Positions 8,653 through 17,761 of a DNA stretch of 64,000 bases are shown here, one piece after another. Origin of the DNA: an uncultured Microbulbifer sp. (GTDB lineage: Bacteria > Pseudomonadota > Gammaproteobacteria > Pseudomonadales > Cellvibrionaceae). The DNA lies in NCBI RefSeq assembly GCF_947504145.1, contig NZ_CANNGQ010000001.1:310001-374000 (forward strand), written 5' to 3'. Below the pieces are notes generated by a model. That model was not told the DNA's origin. It worked only from the letters and a program-made list of their open reading frames with translations, and did not search any database. The stretch's first letter is position 1. Each line of letters starts with the position of its first letter. A program made the translations under genes and the position numbers.

Positions 8653-9924
8653 TTACCACTGCAGTGCACCACCGGTCTGGTATTCGATGACCCGCGTTTC
8701 GAAGAAGTTCTTCTCTTTGCGCAGGTCCATGATTTCGGACATCCAGGGGAAGGGGTTCTGGGCGCCGGGGAACTGTTCTTTGAGGCCGAGCTGGCTGAGG
8801 CGGCGGTTGGCGATGAAGTGGAGGTATTCTTCCATCATCGCGGCATTCATGCCGAGTACGCCGCGGGGCATGGTGTCGCGGGCGTAGGCCACTTCGAGTT
8901 CCATACCCTCCAGAACCATCTGGGTGACTTCCTGCTGGAATTTTTCGGTCCACAGGTGTGGGTTTTCCAGTTTGATCTGGTTGATGACGTCGATACCAAA
9001 GTTCAGGTGCATGGACTCATCGCGCAGGATGTACTGGAACTGCTCAGCAACGCCGGTCATTTTGTTGCGGCGACCCATGGACAGGATCTGGGTGAAGCCA
9101 CAGTAGAAGAAGATCCCTTCGGTGACGGCGTAGAAGGCGATCAGGTTGCGCAGCAGTTCCTGGTCGGTCTCCGGGGTGCCGGTTTTGAAGTTGGGATCGC
9201 TGATGGAGCCGGTGTGCGCGAGGCTCCAGGCGGCTTTTTTGGCGACGCTCGGGACTTCGCGGTACATGTTGAAGACTTCGCCTTCGTCCATGCCCAGAGA
9301 CTCTACACAGTACTGGTAGGCGTGGGTGTGGATGGCTTCTTCAAAGGACTGACGCAGGATGTACTGGCGGCACTCTGGATTGGTGATGTGGCGGTAGATG
9401 GCCAGTACCAGGTTGTTGGCTACCAGGGAGTCAGCGGTGGAGAAGTAACCCAGGGAGTATTCCACGATGCGACGCTCGTCCTCGGTCAGACCGTCGGGGT
9501 CTTTCCACATGGACACGTCTTTGTTCATGTTCACTTCTTGCGGCATCCAGTGGTTGGCACAGCCGTCGAGGTATTTCTGCCAGGCCCAGTCGTATTTGAA
9601 CGGTACCAGCTGGTTGAGGTCGGCGCGGCAATTGATGATGCGCTTCTCGTCAACTTCAATACGGGCAGCACCCATTTCCAGTTCTTCCAGGCCCGGGGCC
9701 GGGTCCAGATCGGTAACGGCGGCGCGGGCGGCTTCCAATGCAGAAGAGGAGCCGGCCTGGGCCGCGGTCGATGCCGGGGCACTGCTGGCGCTGCCTGATT
9801 CGTAGGCTGCGCTGGGTTCGGTGACTGCCTGCTGCTCGGATTGCAGCGCACCCGGCATCGGTTGCGGTTCGGACTTTTTGGATTCTTGCTTGGCTTGTGT
9901 GTCGATATCGTCCCAGCTCAGCAT
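8653..9924 (-). CDS. nrdB: Ribonucleoside-diphosphate reductase class Ia, beta subunit
   Basis: Small, radical-bearing subunit of aerobic ribonucleotide reductase, converting NDPs to dNDPs together with NrdA. The di-iron and tyrosyl-radical residues are present: [11 protein letters not shown] carries Glu, His and the radical Tyr in the E-x-x-H-x-x-x-Y spacing of E. coli NrdB, and [10 protein letters not shown] carries the second Glu/His pair. Length is 423 aa, longer than E. coli NrdB, because of an N-terminal Ala/Ser/Gln/Pro-rich stretch of roughly 65 residues before the conserved core. The ATG at 9924 has a GGGG ribosome site. It lies 241 bases downstream of nrdA on the same strand, so the pair is probably one operon. 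Confidence 0.97.
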   Translation of the reverse strand: MLSWDDIDTQAKQESKKSEPQPMPGALQSEQQAVTEPSAAYESGSASSAPASTAAQAGSSSALEAARAAVTDLDPAPGLEELEMGAARIEVDEKRIINCRADLNQLVPFKYDWAWQKYLDGCANHWMPQEVNMNKDVSMWKDPDGLTEDERRIVEYSLGYFSTADSLVANNLVLAIYRHITNPECRQYILRQSFEEAIHTHAYQYCVESLGMDEGEVFNMYREVPSVAKKAAWSLAHTGSISDPNFKTGTPETDQELLRNLIAFYAVTEGIFFYCGFTQILSMGRRNKMTGVAEQFQYILRDESMHLNFGIDVINQIKLENPHLWTEKFQQEVTQMVLEGMELEVAYARDTMPRGVLGMNAAMMEEYLHFIANRRLSQLGLKEQFPGAQNPFPWMSEIMDLRKEKNFFETRVIEYQTGGALQW

Positions 9925-10165
9925 GAGTTCCCCTTATGTGTTCTGTGTGACGCGCTGTGCGGGTAGGTGTTCATGGGCACAGGTGGTCGAAAGTGTGTCT
10001 TGGGCGACCTGCGCCCGGCCCGGGTTTCTGCTCTGCTGAGCTTTGGCCCGGTGCCGGGGCGGCGCTTATGGTCTTGGTTGCGCTCTGCGGTAATTGCTCA
10101 CTGCGTTGCGCGATTGCTCTCCCCCGAGAGTCTTTAAATTCCCAGTAACCTGTTACTGGTCACTT

Positions 10166-13096
10166 TTATTGACAGGCTTCGCAATCCGGGTCGTCCAGCG
10201 AGCAGGCCTGCGGCACGGCGGCCGGGGCGGGCTCTGCCTGGGGTGCGGCGCTGGCGGCGGGTGCGCCACCGGAGCTTACTGCGTTCAGGGTGCCGCTGGT
10301 CACGGTGGATTTCTCCGTGCTGGTGGCGGCCAGGGCGCGCAGGTAGTAGGTGGTTTTCAAACCGCGGTACCAGGCCATGCGGTAGGTCAGGTCCAGTTTC
10401 TTGCCGTTGGCGCCGGCGATGTAGAGGTTCAGGGACTGGGCCTGATCGATCCACTTCTGGCGGCGGCTGGCGGCGTCGACGATCCAGCGCGGTTCTACTT
10501 CAAACGCGGTGGCGTACTTGGCTTTGAGGTCGTCCGGCACGCGGTCGATCTTCTGTACAGAACCTTCGTAGTACTTGAGGTCGTTGACCATCACCTTGTC
10601 CCACAGGCCGCGGGCTTTCAGGTCGTGTACCAGGTAGGGGTTCACTACGGTGAATTCGCCAGACAGGTTCGATTTCACGTACAGGTTCTGGTACGTGGGC
10701 TCGATGGACTGGGATACGCCGGTAATGTTGGCGATGGTCGCGGTCGGCGCAATTGCCATGACGTTGGAGTTACGCATGCCCTGGCTGGAAACCTTCTCGC
10801 GTACCACATCCCAGTCCAGCGTGCTGCTGGTGTCCTGGTCGATAAACTGCTCGCCGCGGTTCTTGGCCAGAATTTCGATGGAGTCGATCGGCAGGATGCC
10901 CTGGCTCCACAGGGAGCCTTCGTAGCTGCCGTAGCTGCCGCGCTCTGCCGCCAGGTCACTGGAGGTGGAGATGGCGTGGTAGCTGATCGCTTCCATGGTG
11001 GTGTCGGCGAAGGCGACGGCTTCATCGCTGGAGTAGGAGATGCCGGCTTTGTACAGCGCGTCCTGGAAGCCCATCAGGCCCAGGCCCACCGGACGGTGGC
11101 GCATGTTGGACTGACGCGCGGTTTCCACAGAGTAATAGTTGATGTCGATAACGTTATCGAGCATGCGCACGGCGGTTTTTACGGTGCTGGCCAGCTTGCC
11201 GGTATCCAGCTTGCCGTCTTCGCCGATGTGCTGTGACAGGTTTACGGAGCCCAGGTTACATACGGCGATTTCGTCGTTCGCTTTGGTGTTCAGGGTGATC
11301 TCGGTGCACAGGTTGGAGCTGTGTACTACACCGGCGTGCTGCTGCGGGCTGCGCAGGTTGCAGGCGTCCTTGAAGGTGATCCACGGGTGGCCGGTTTCAA
11401 ACAGCATGCCCAGCATCTTGCGCCACAGATCGAGCGCGCGCACTTTTTTGTGCAGCTTCAGCTTGCCTTCGGCGGCCAGCTTTTCGTAGTGGGTGAAGCG
11501 CGCTTCAAAGGCATCGCCGAACAGGTCGTGCAGGTCCGGGCAGTCTGCCGGGGAGAAGAGGGTCCACTCTTTGTCTTCAAACACACGCTTCATGAACAGG
11601 TCCGGCACCCAGTTGGCGGTGTTCATGTCGTGGGTACGGCGACGGTCGTCACCGGTGTTTTTGCGCAGCTCGAGGAATTCCTCGATGTCCAGGTGCCAGG
11701 TTTCCAGGTAGGCACACACGGCGCCCTTGCGCTTGCCGCCCTGGTTGACGGCTACGGCGGTGTCGTTGGCCACTTTCAGGAAGGGCACAACACCCTGGGA
11801 TTTGCCGTTGGTACCTTTGATGTAAGAACCCAGGCTGCGTACGGGGGTCCAGTCATTACCCAGGCCGCCGGCCCATTTGGACAGCATGGCGTTGTCCTGA
11901 ATGGCACCGTAGATACCGTGCAGGTCATCCGGCACGGTGGTCAGGTAGCAGGAGGACAGCTGCGGACGCAGAGTACCGGCGTTGAACAGGGTCGGGGTCG
12001 AGCTCATGTAATCGAAAGAGCTCAGCAGTTCGTAGAACTCGATGGCGCGTTCGTTCGGCTTGTCTTCATTGATGGCGAGGCCCATGGCAACGCGCATGAA
12101 GAACAGCTGCGGCAGTTCGAAGCGGACTTCCTCGGAGTGCAGGAAGTAGCGGTCGTACAGGGTCTGCAGGCCGAGGTAGGTGAACTGGTGATCGCACTCA
12201 GGCTTGATGGACTCGCCCAGTTTTTCCAGATCGAAGCTGGCCAGTGCCGGGTCGAGCAGCTCCAGCTCGATGCCTTTTTCTACGTAGGCGGCGAGGGCCG
12301 GCTTGTAGAGGGTTTCCATTTCTTTCTGGGTGGCGGACTCGGCCACGCCCAGGAAACGCAGAGCTTCAGCGCGCAGCTTGTCCAGCAGCAGGAAGGCGGT
12401 GGCGTAGGTGTAGTTGGGCTCTTGCTCAACCAGGGTGCGCGCGGTGATGACCAGTGCGGTATTGATGTCGGTTTCGGAAACGCCGTCGTACAGGTTTTTC
12501 AGCGCTTCGTTCAGGATCAGGCTGCTGTCCACATCGGTAAGGCCTTCACAGGCTTCGCCGACGATGGTGCGCAGGCGCTCCATGTTCAGCGGTACCAGGG
12601 AGCCGTCTTCGAGCTTTACACGAATGTTTGGGTGGGTGTCGGTGGACTCGACCACTGCGGGCTTTTCTTTGTCTTTCTCGGCGCGCAGGCGGGCGTGCTC
12701 TTCGCGGTAGAGGACGTAGTCGCGGGCAATTTTGTGTTCGCCGGCGCGCATCAGTTCCAGTTCGACCTGGTCCTGAATTTCTTCAATATGAATGGTGCCA
12801 CCGGAAGGCATGCGGCGCGCGAAGGTGGCGCTGATCTGGGAGACCAGGTCGGCCACGCGCTCGTGGATGCGGCTGGAGGCCGCGGCGGTACCGCCTTCAA
12901 CGGCGAGAAACGCCTTGGTGACGGCGACGGAGATTTTGCTGTCCGCGTAAGGTACTACGGTACCGTTGCGCTTGATGACGCGGATCTGACCGGGGGCAGT
13001 GGCGGCCAGTGAGGTATTGCTGCTGGCCTGGTCTGTTACCGATTCCTTGGTAGTGCCGTTTGGCACAGACTGGGAGCGCCCTGTCTCTGTGTGCAT
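10166..13096 (-). CDS. nrdA: Ribonucleoside-diphosphate reductase class Ia, alpha subunit with two ATP-cone regions
   Basis: Catalytic subunit of aerobic ribonucleotide reductase (976 aa). Visible are the redox-active Cys pair (in PQLSSCYLTTV and EIAVCNLGSVNL), the thiyl site motif NLCTE, the radical-transfer region with PTATIANITGVSQSIEPTYQ, and a C-terminal thioredoxin-accepting CEACQ tail. The N-terminus has an ATP-cone (RVIKRNGTVVPYADSKI) followed by a second cone-like repeat (NIRVKLEDGSLVPLNMERL), as in Pseudomonas aeruginosa NrdA, so overall activity is probably controlled by dATP/ATP. The open frame continues to 13474, but the ATG at 13096 has GGAG six bases upstream and gives the family N-terminus. 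Transcription should come from the control region at 13.4-13.7 kb. Confidence 0.97.
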   Translation of the reverse strand: MHTETGRSQSVPNGTTKESVTDQASSNTSLAATAPGQIRVIKRNGTVVPYADSKISVAVTKAFLAVEGGTAAASSRIHERVADLVSQISATFARRMPSGGTIHIEEIQDQVELELMRAGEHKIARDYVLYREEHARLRAEKDKEKPAVVESTDTHPNIRVKLEDGSLVPLNMERLRTIVGEACEGLTDVDSSLILNEALKNLYDGVSETDINTALVITARTLVEQEPNYTYATAFLLLDKLRAEALRFLGVAESATQKEMETLYKPALAAYVEKGIELELLDPALASFDLEKLGESIKPECDHQFTYLGLQTLYDRYFLHSEEVRFELPQLFFMRVAMGLAINEDKPNERAIEFYELLSSFDYMSSTPTLFNAGTLRPQLSSCYLTTVPDDLHGIYGAIQDNAMLSKWAGGLGNDWTPVRSLGSYIKGTNGKSQGVVPFLKVANDTAVAVNQGGKRKGAVCAYLETWHLDIEEFLELRKNTGDDRRRTHDMNTANWVPDLFMKRVFEDKEWTLFSPADCPDLHDLFGDAFEARFTHYEKLAAEGKLKLHKKVRALDLWRKMLGMLFETGHPWITFKDACNLRSPQQHAGVVHSSNLCTEITLNTKANDEIAVCNLGSVNLSQHIGEDGKLDTGKLASTVKTAVRMLDNVIDINYYSVETARQSNMRHRPVGLGLMGFQDALYKAGISYSSDEAVAFADTTMEAISYHAISTSSDLAAERGSYGSYEGSLWSQGILPIDSIEILAKNRGEQFIDQDTSSTLDWDVVREKVSSQGMRNSNVMAIAPTATIANITGVSQSIEPTYQNLYVKSNLSGEFTVVNPYLVHDLKARGLWDKVMVNDLKYYEGSVQKIDRVPDDLKAKYATAFEVEPRWIVDAASRRQKWIDQAQSLNLYIAGANGKKLDLTYRMAWYRGLKTTYYLRALAATSTEKSTVTSGTLNAVSSGGAPAASAAPQAEPAPAAVPQACSLDDPDCEACQ

Positions 13097-13466
13097 GAAT
13101 TTCTCCGTAAAGTTTGCGCGCGCGTCTGGTCGACTTGCTTTGGTTTTGCTTTGATTTTTGCGATAAAAAATTGAGTAAACCGGCTTGTGGCCGAAAATTC
13201 TGTTTGCCGTACATGCAACATCACACTTGCCTAACGCCGGGGGCACGGCAGACGACCAGTCCAGGTCAGTACGCGCAATAAATCGACACAAGCAGTAACG
13301 GCGAAGCCTGGGCTCCGCTCGGGTAACTCTTGTGGGGTACTGCTTGATACTGCGTCTGAACGAAGATGCCGCCCTGTGCTCGGGGACTCTCTCCCTGTGG
13401 ACTCCCTGGGGAGCCTGTTGTGGAACTCGGGGTGGAACCGTACGCCGGTGATTACCTTCGCGTGAC

Positions 13467-13485
13467 TTATCCACCGTTATCCACT
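13467..13485 (+). promoter_or_regulatory. Tandem DnaA-box-like sites
   Basis: TTATCCACC (13467-13475) and TTATCCACT (13477-13485) each match the DnaA box TTATCCACA at eight of nine bases and start exactly ten bases apart, placing them on the same helix face. In E. coli the nrdAB promoter is DnaA-controlled, so a regulatory role is plausible; here they lie between the NrdR boxes and nrdA. Confidence 0.55.
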
Positions 13486-13539
13486 TTCCCGGTACCTGCC
13501 TGTAGGCAGGTTGCAGCTAGTTGGTACGGTTGAGGCCAA

Positions 13540-13555
13540 ACACTATATGTTGTGG
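13540..13555. promoter_or_regulatory. NrdR box 1
   Basis: ACACTATATGTTGTGG is a near-perfect match to the NrdR consensus ACACwATATATwGTGT, with only one clear departure at the last base and one in the centre. NrdR represses ribonucleotide reductase genes when dATP is high. It lies about 445 bases upstream of the nrdA start. Confidence 0.8.
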
Positions 13556-13649
13556 TCTGGCTTGAGCGCGGTGCGCCGCTACTTTTAGGCCGCGAGGCTT
13601 CCTTGAAGCACTCTGCGAGCGTTTATGGTAGTCCGTTCGAACTACCCAA

Positions 13650-13665
13650 ACCCTATATATTGGGG
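13650..13665. promoter_or_regulatory. NrdR box 2
   Basis: ACCCTATATATTGGGG keeps the palindromic core CTATATATTG of the NrdR consensus, with weaker outer arms. Its centre is 110 bases from the centre of box 1, much farther than the roughly three-turn spacing usual for NrdR box pairs. The exact promoter elements between them are not obvious. Confidence 0.7.
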
Positions 13666-13736
13666 TGTGACCTCGTATGAGCAACAAGATAATGCGATTG
13701 AGGGGGTAATTCAAGGCGGATAACTTCGGGGTTACT

Positions 13737-13745
13737 TGTGGATAA
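13737..13745 (-). promoter_or_regulatory. Perfect DnaA box
   Basis: TGTGGATAA is the exact complement of the high-affinity DnaA box TTATCCACA. It lies upstream of both NrdR boxes. A further nine-base site, TGTGGACAA at 14007-14015, differs at one position. Together with the sites at 13467-13485 they bracket the presumed nrdA promoter region. Confidence 0.6.
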
Positions 13746-14032
13746 TATGTGGGTAGACCCGTCGACGTGGATTTCTCCTCTCGCCAGCGCCCGCCAATAC
13801 TGGCCGGGTATGAAAAGTAACCAGCGATTTGCGGGGCAGCCGTTTTTAAGAATATTTTTTAATAGTAAGCAGGTCTCAAATTAAGCAGAGCAATAACAGC
13901 GAGGACTTGATTATTCGCTGATCAAACGGGCACTGGGAGGTCAATTTGGGCGTCGGGAAAAAAGGGGGCTGCGGCAGGGTGTGGCTGAATTTCGATCGCA
14001 GTGAGCTGTGGACAACTATTTAATAAGTGAAC

Positions 14033-14070
14033 AAAAAAGAAGCGCAGGATGATCGTCCGGCGCTTCTTTT
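14033..14070. terminator. Rho-independent terminator after argF
   Basis: Inverted repeat AGAAGCGC (14038-14045) / GCGCTTCT (14060-14067), with an A run on the left and a T run on the right, so it can end minus-strand transcription from argF. It begins 34 bases after the argF stop. Confidence 0.85.
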
Positions 14071-14104
14071 TGTGGGATGTAACTCTCGCGTGCCGTGCAG
14101 CTGG

Positions 14105-15019
14105 TCAGTTGCTGTTGGCCTGCAGGAATTCCATCAGGGCTTTCTGCGCATGCAGGCGGTTTTCCGCTTCGTCCCAGACCACGGAAATGGCCTCGTCTTC
14201 CAGCAGTTCGCCGCTCACTTCTTCACCACGGTGGGCGGGCAGACAGTGCATAAAGATGGCATCGCTGTTGGCGTGGCTCATCAGCTCGTGGTCCACCAGG
14301 AAGCCTTCAAACGCTTTGATGCGGATCTGCTGCTCGGTTTCCTGGCCCATGGAGGCCCATACATCGGTGGCAACCCAGTCGGATCCTCGCACCGCGTCCA
14401 CCGGCTTGCGGAAGACGGAAACGCGGTCGCCGGCAGCGGCCAGGATGCTTTCGTCCGGGTCGTAACCCTCCGGGCAGGCAATGCGCAGCTCGAAGTCGTA
14501 CTGACGGGCAGCATTGATATAGGAGTGGCACATGTTGTTGCCGTCGCCCACCCAGGTCACCACTTTGCCCTCCGGGCTGCCGCGGTGTTCTACAAAAGTC
14601 TGCAGGTCTGCCAGTAGCTGGCAAGGGTGGTAGCTGTCGGACAGAGCGTTGATCACCGGCACCTTACTGTATTCGGCAAAGCGCTCGAGCACGTTGTGGC
14701 CGAAGGTGCGGATCATCACCATGTCCACCATACGCGAGATGACCCGCGCACTGTCTTCGATGGGCTCGCCGCGGCCCAGTTGGGTATCGCGCGGGGACAG
14801 GAACAGGGCGCTGCCCCCCATCTGGGCCATACCGGCTTCAAAGGAGACCCGGGTGCGGGTGGAGGATTTCTCGAAGATCATCCCCAGCACTTTATTGCGA
14901 AATGAATCGCTGGCCACACCCTGGTTACGCAGGGCCTTGAGCTCGATAGCGCGCTCGATGATGCTGCGCAGCTCGTCTTTGCTCAGGTCCAGGAGGGTAA
15001 GAAAATGTCTGACTGCCAT
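14105..15019 (-). CDS. argF: Ornithine carbamoyltransferase
   Basis: Catalyses carbamoyl phosphate + ornithine to citrulline in arginine synthesis, in the cytoplasm. The carbamoyl-phosphate loop SSTRTRVSF (near residue 52), the second-domain [12 protein letters not shown] and the ornithine/active-site Cys loop [13 protein letters not shown] (near residue 258) are all intact. Length 304 aa is normal. A GGAGG lies 9 bases before the ATG at 15019. It is 18 bases downstream of argD on the same strand, so the two are almost certainly cotranscribed, giving two steps of the arginine pathway. A strong terminator follows. Confidence 0.97.
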   Translation of the reverse strand: MAVRHFLTLLDLSKDELRSIIERAIELKALRNQGVASDSFRNKVLGMIFEKSSTRTRVSFEAGMAQMGGSALFLSPRDTQLGRGEPIEDSARVISRMVDMVMIRTFGHNVLERFAEYSKVPVINALSDSYHPCQLLADLQTFVEHRGSPEGKVVTWVGDGNNMCHSYINAARQYDFELRIACPEGYDPDESILAAAGDRVSVFRKPVDAVRGSDWVATDVWASMGQETEQQIRIKAFEGFLVDHELMSHANSDAIFMHCLPAHRGEEVSGELLEDEAISVVWDEAENRLHAQKALMEFLQANSN

Positions 15020-15037
15020 GAATAAATCCTCCGTAAA

Positions 15038-16225
15038 TCAGGCGGCCTGTTGGGCAAAATCGCGCACCAGTGAGGCGACGGTGGTCGCGATCTGGCTGCA
15101 CTCGGCATCGGTAAGGGTCAGTGGCGGCAGCAGGCGCACCACATTGCCGGCGGTTACATTAATCAGCAGGCCGTGGGCGCGGGCCAGGTCGACCAGCTCC
15201 GCACAGGGGCGATCGAGCTCAATGCCGATCAGCAGGCCGAGGCCGCGAACCTCTTTTACATGGTCGCAGCCAGCCAGTTCACTATTGAGTTGATCCAGCA
15301 GCTGGGTGCCGAGATTCTCCGCACGTTCAATCAGCCACTCCTTTTCCAGGGTTTCCAGCACTGCGAGGCCGGCACGGCAGGCCAGGGGGTTGCCACCGAA
15401 GGTGGAACCGTGGGCGCCGGCGGTAAACAGCGTGGCCGCCTTGCCGCGGGCCAGGCAGGCGCCGATGGGGACGCCATTGCCCAGGCCTTTGGCCGTGGTT
15501 ACTACGTCGGGCAATAGGCCGTCGTGGTGTTGATAGGCAAATAGTTTGCCGCTGCGGCCGTTGGCAGTCTGGATCTCATCCAGCATGAGCAGCCAGCCCT
15601 GCTGGTCGCACAGGCTGCGCAGGCGCGGCAGATAATCGGCATCGGGAATGCGGATACCGCCTTCGCCCTGTATCGGCTCTACCAGGATTGCCACGATGTC
15701 ATCGTGCTCGTCCGCCAGCTTTTCGATCGCGGCAGCGTCGTTGAACGGTACACGCAGGAAGCCTTCCGGCAGGGGCGCGAAGCCCTGTTGCACCTTGGGA
15801 TTACCTGTAGCGGTGAGGGTGGCCAGGGTGCGACCGTGGAATGCACCTTCGGTCACTACAATCTTGGGGCAGGCCAGGTTGCGCTCGTTGCCGAGTTTGC
15901 GCGCCAGTTTGATGGCGGCCTCATTGGCCTCTGCACCGGAATTGGAGAAAAACACATTGTCCATGCCGGACAGGGACACCAGCTTCTCGCCCAGTTGTTC
16001 CTGAGGCTGCAGGTTGTACAGATTGGACGCGTGCAGCAGGGTATTGGCCTGCTCCTGGATGGCCATGGTGACTGCCGGGTGGCAGTGGCCGAGGCCGCAT
16101 ACAGCAATACCGGAGAGGGCGTCGAGATAACGTCGGTCGCTGTCGTCCCACAGGTAGTTGCCTTCGCCTCTGACCAGAGTCAGGGTTCTGTTACCGTAGT
16201 TTTGCATCAATGCGGGACTGGCCAC
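15038..16225 (-). CDS. argD: Acetylornithine aminotransferase
   Basis: PLP enzyme of arginine synthesis, transferring an amino group between N-acetylornithine (often also N-succinyldiaminopimelate) and 2-oxoglutarate. Class III aminotransferase hallmarks are visible: FFSNSGAEANEAAIKLAR, the HGRTLATLTATG stretch, the LMLDEIQTANGRSGKLFA loop with the PLP-binding Asp, and TTAKGLGNGVPIGA with the Schiff-base Lys. The open frame runs to 16414, but the GTG at 16225 has AGGAGA seven bases upstream and yields 395 aa, the usual length; ATG 16207 is the other option. It heads the argD-argF operon, divergent from grxD. Confidence 0.95.
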   Translation of the reverse strand: MASPALMQNYGNRTLTLVRGEGNYLWDDSDRRYLDALSGIAVCGLGHCHPAVTMAIQEQANTLLHASNLYNLQPQEQLGEKLVSLSGMDNVFFSNSGAEANEAAIKLARKLGNERNLACPKIVVTEGAFHGRTLATLTATGNPKVQQGFAPLPEGFLRVPFNDAAAIEKLADEHDDIVAILVEPIQGEGGIRIPDADYLPRLRSLCDQQGWLLMLDEIQTANGRSGKLFAYQHHDGLLPDVVTTAKGLGNGVPIGACLARGKAATLFTAGAHGSTFGGNPLACRAGLAVLETLEKEWLIERAENLGTQLLDQLNSELAGCDHVKEVRGLGLLIGIELDRPCAELVDLARAHGLLINVTAGNVVRLLPPLTLTDAECSQIATTVASLVRDFAQQAA

Positions 16226-16487
16226 TTTGCTATCTCCTGTGTGGGTGGGCCGAAAATAGGAAAACCGCAGAAAATACGCCGTGGGCGCATTCTGTCCGCA
16301 ATTTCCCCGGGAAGCCGGCAATACTAGCACAGCGGCGGCCCGGAGCCAGTAGGCGGTGCGTAGTTTGGGGGCGCCGGGGGGAGGGGCGTGCGCAGATTTG
16401 GGAATCGGGTACAATGCGCGCTTTCAACACGGATTGGCGCGGTGCGCCGGAGCCGGAAATTTCCCAACCCCGAGGTTTGCTTCCACT

Positions 16488-16820
16488 ATGGATACTCTGG
16501 AAAACATCAAAAAGCAGATTGGCGACAATGACATCCTGCTTTATATGAAAGGCAGCCCCAACGCCCCCCAGTGTGGTTTTTCCATGCGTGCATCCCAGGC
16601 AATCATGGCCTGTGGCCAGCGCTTTGCCTATGTGGACATTCTGGCAAACCCGGATATCCGCGCCGAACTGCCGAAGTACGCCAACTGGCCGACCTTCCCG
16701 CAGCTGTGGATCAAGCAGGAGCTGGTAGGTGGCTGTGACATCATCATGGAAATGTATGAAAACGGTGAGCTGAAGACGCTGATTGAAGAAGCTGCCAAAG
16801 AGGCTGGCGAAGGCGAGTAA
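16488..16820 (+). CDS. grxD: Monothiol glutaredoxin (Grx4 type)
   Basis: Small cytoplasmic protein (110 aa) that carries glutathione-ligated [2Fe-2S] clusters and hands them on to target proteins. The monothiol motif CGFS is at residues 29-32, preceded by MKGSPNAPQ, and the cis-Pro/GSH-binding region reads WPTFPQLWI followed by GGCDI. The open frame starts at 16356, but the ATG at 16488 gives exactly the family N-terminus. A TACAAT box at 16410-16415 may belong to its promoter, without a good -35. It is convergent with bfr across a shared terminator; the two lie together in Pseudomonas too, fitting iron-sulfur and iron storage. Confidence 0.95.
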   Translation: MDTLENIKKQIGDNDILLYMKGSPNAPQCGFSMRASQAIMACGQRFAYVDILANPDIRAELPKYANWPTFPQLWIKQELVGGCDIIMEMYENGELKTLIEEAAKEAGEGE

Positions 16821-16840
16821 CTCTCTACTTCGGCCAATAA

Positions 16841-16871
16841 AAAAAACCGCGGCAATGACCGCGGTTTTTTT
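16841..16871. terminator. Bidirectional terminator between grxD and bfr
   Basis: Perfect ACCGCGG/CCGCGGT stem (16846-16852 and 16859-16865) with a six-base loop, an A run before and a T run after it, so it can serve both converging genes. Confidence 0.9.
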
Positions 16872-16891
16872 ATGCCCGAAACTTGTCGGCG

Positions 16892-17374
16892 TTACTCTTC
16901 GGAGGCGCTGACCATCTGCTTTTGCAGGTAGTTCTGCAGGCCGACTTTGTCGATCAGGCTCAGCTGGGTTTCCAGCCAGTCCACGTGCTCCTCTTCGGAA
17001 TCGAGAATTTTTTCCAGCAGCTCGCGGCTGCCGTAGTCACGTACGGATTCGCAGTACTCGATGCCGTCGCGCAGGTCGGGGATGGCTTTCTGCTCCAGCT
17101 TCAGGTCGCACTTGAGCATCTCCTCGGTGTTTTCACCGATCAGAAGTTTGCCGAGATGTTGCAGATTGGGGATGCCTTCAAGAAACAGAATCCGCTCGAT
17201 CAGCCAGTCGGCGTGTTTCATCTCGTCGATGGACTCATGGTATTCCTTGTCTGCCAGCTCTTTCAGGCCCCAGTCCTTGAACATGCGGGAATGTAAAAAA
17301 TACTGGTTGATGGCAATCAGCTCATTCCCCAGTGCCTTGTTCAGATGTTCGATGACTTTGGGATCGCCCTTCAT
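16892..17374 (-). CDS. bfr: Bacterioferritin
   Basis: Iron-storage protein forming a 24-subunit shell. All ferroxidase ligands are in their canonical positions: Glu18, Glu51, His54, Glu94, Glu127 and His130, and Met52, the haem-bridging ligand, is present in DEMKHAD, so this is a haem-binding Bfr and not an FtnA-type ferritin. Length 160 aa is standard. It lies near bfd (19.3 kb), whose product reduces the core iron through this haem, separated by the unrelated DUF2254 gene. The upstream gap has no certain promoter. Confidence 0.97.
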   Translation of the reverse strand: MKGDPKVIEHLNKALGNELIAINQYFLHSRMFKDWGLKELADKEYHESIDEMKHADWLIERILFLEGIPNLQHLGKLLIGENTEEMLKCDLKLEQKAIPDLRDGIEYCESVRDYGSRELLEKILDSEEEHVDWLETQLSLIDKVGLQNYLQKQMVSASEE

Positions 17375-17761
17375 GGTGTTCTCCTTGAGCCGGCTGGCTG
17401 TGTCCTGTGAGGGATTTTATTAATCATAAAAATGGTTGGCGCAGAAATTCTGAAATACGAAATTGAAGGTGCCGGAAACATTCCGGCTTACGCCATCAAA
17501 ATTGTAGGGTCTGGGCCGCAAGATTGTGTGGAGTTTGCGTTGGGGAAATGGACAAGTCAAGCGCGGAATATCGGCGAACATGCGGGAAAAAAGCGGGAAA
17601 ATTAACGGGAAAAAGGCCGAAAACTACAACGAGAACGATTCCGCTTTAGATTGTTTTGGTTGGGTTTAATTCGCAATGGGTGGGCGGCTGGGTGAAAAGC
17701 AGTTGGGCGAAACGGTGGTGGGCGACAAAGTATTGCGGGAATAGAAGGTTTTGCACGGATT
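17375..17761. other. Intergenic region upstream of bfr
   Basis: 387 bases between the end of the DUF2254 gene and the bfr start, with no convincing gene. It contains an AT-rich patch close to bfr (17412-17435) that may hold its promoter, three short direct copies of a CGGGAAAA-like sequence (17582-17613), and a weak Fur-like match AACGAGAACGATTCCGCTT at 17628-17646 that is too far from bfr to be convincing. Confidence 0.4.

Larger units (their letters stand above)
13097..14104. other. nrdAB upstream control region (no gene)
   Basis: About 1 kb between nrdA and the end of argF without a convincing gene. It holds, in nrdA direction, the argF terminator, a DnaA-box-like site (14007), an AT-rich tract (about 13848-13905), a perfect DnaA box (13737), an NrdR box (13650) next to a GGTAGT/ACTACC inverted repeat (13627-13646), a second NrdR box (13540), a seven-pair hairpin ACCTGCC-TGTA-GGCAGGT (13494-13511) and two DnaA-like boxes in tandem (13467-13485). 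If transcription starts near the NrdR boxes, the nrdA leader is over 400 bases. The 65-codon minus frame at 13517-13714 looks non-coding. Confidence 0.7.

Noticed and set aside
10094-13012. Long plus-strand frames of 380 and 563 codons opposite nrdA, and a 326-codon frame opposite nrdB
   Set aside because: They are frames complementary to well-supported genes, rich in Gly, Val, Ala, Gln and His, with no recognisable motif; such frames are expected from codon bias at this GC content.
13517-13714. A 65-codon minus-strand frame across the NrdR boxes
   Set aside because: Basic, motif-free sequence with no ribosome site; it overlaps the regulatory palindromes.
13097-14104. Possible replication origin from DnaA boxes and the AT-rich tract
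   Set aside because: Four scattered boxes with only one perfect, no dnaA, dnaN, gidA or rep gene nearby, and a good alternative as the nrdAB control region.
17628-17646. Fur box upstream of bfr
   Set aside because: About 14 of 19 matches, located about 250 bases from the start codon; too weak beside the clear bfd site.
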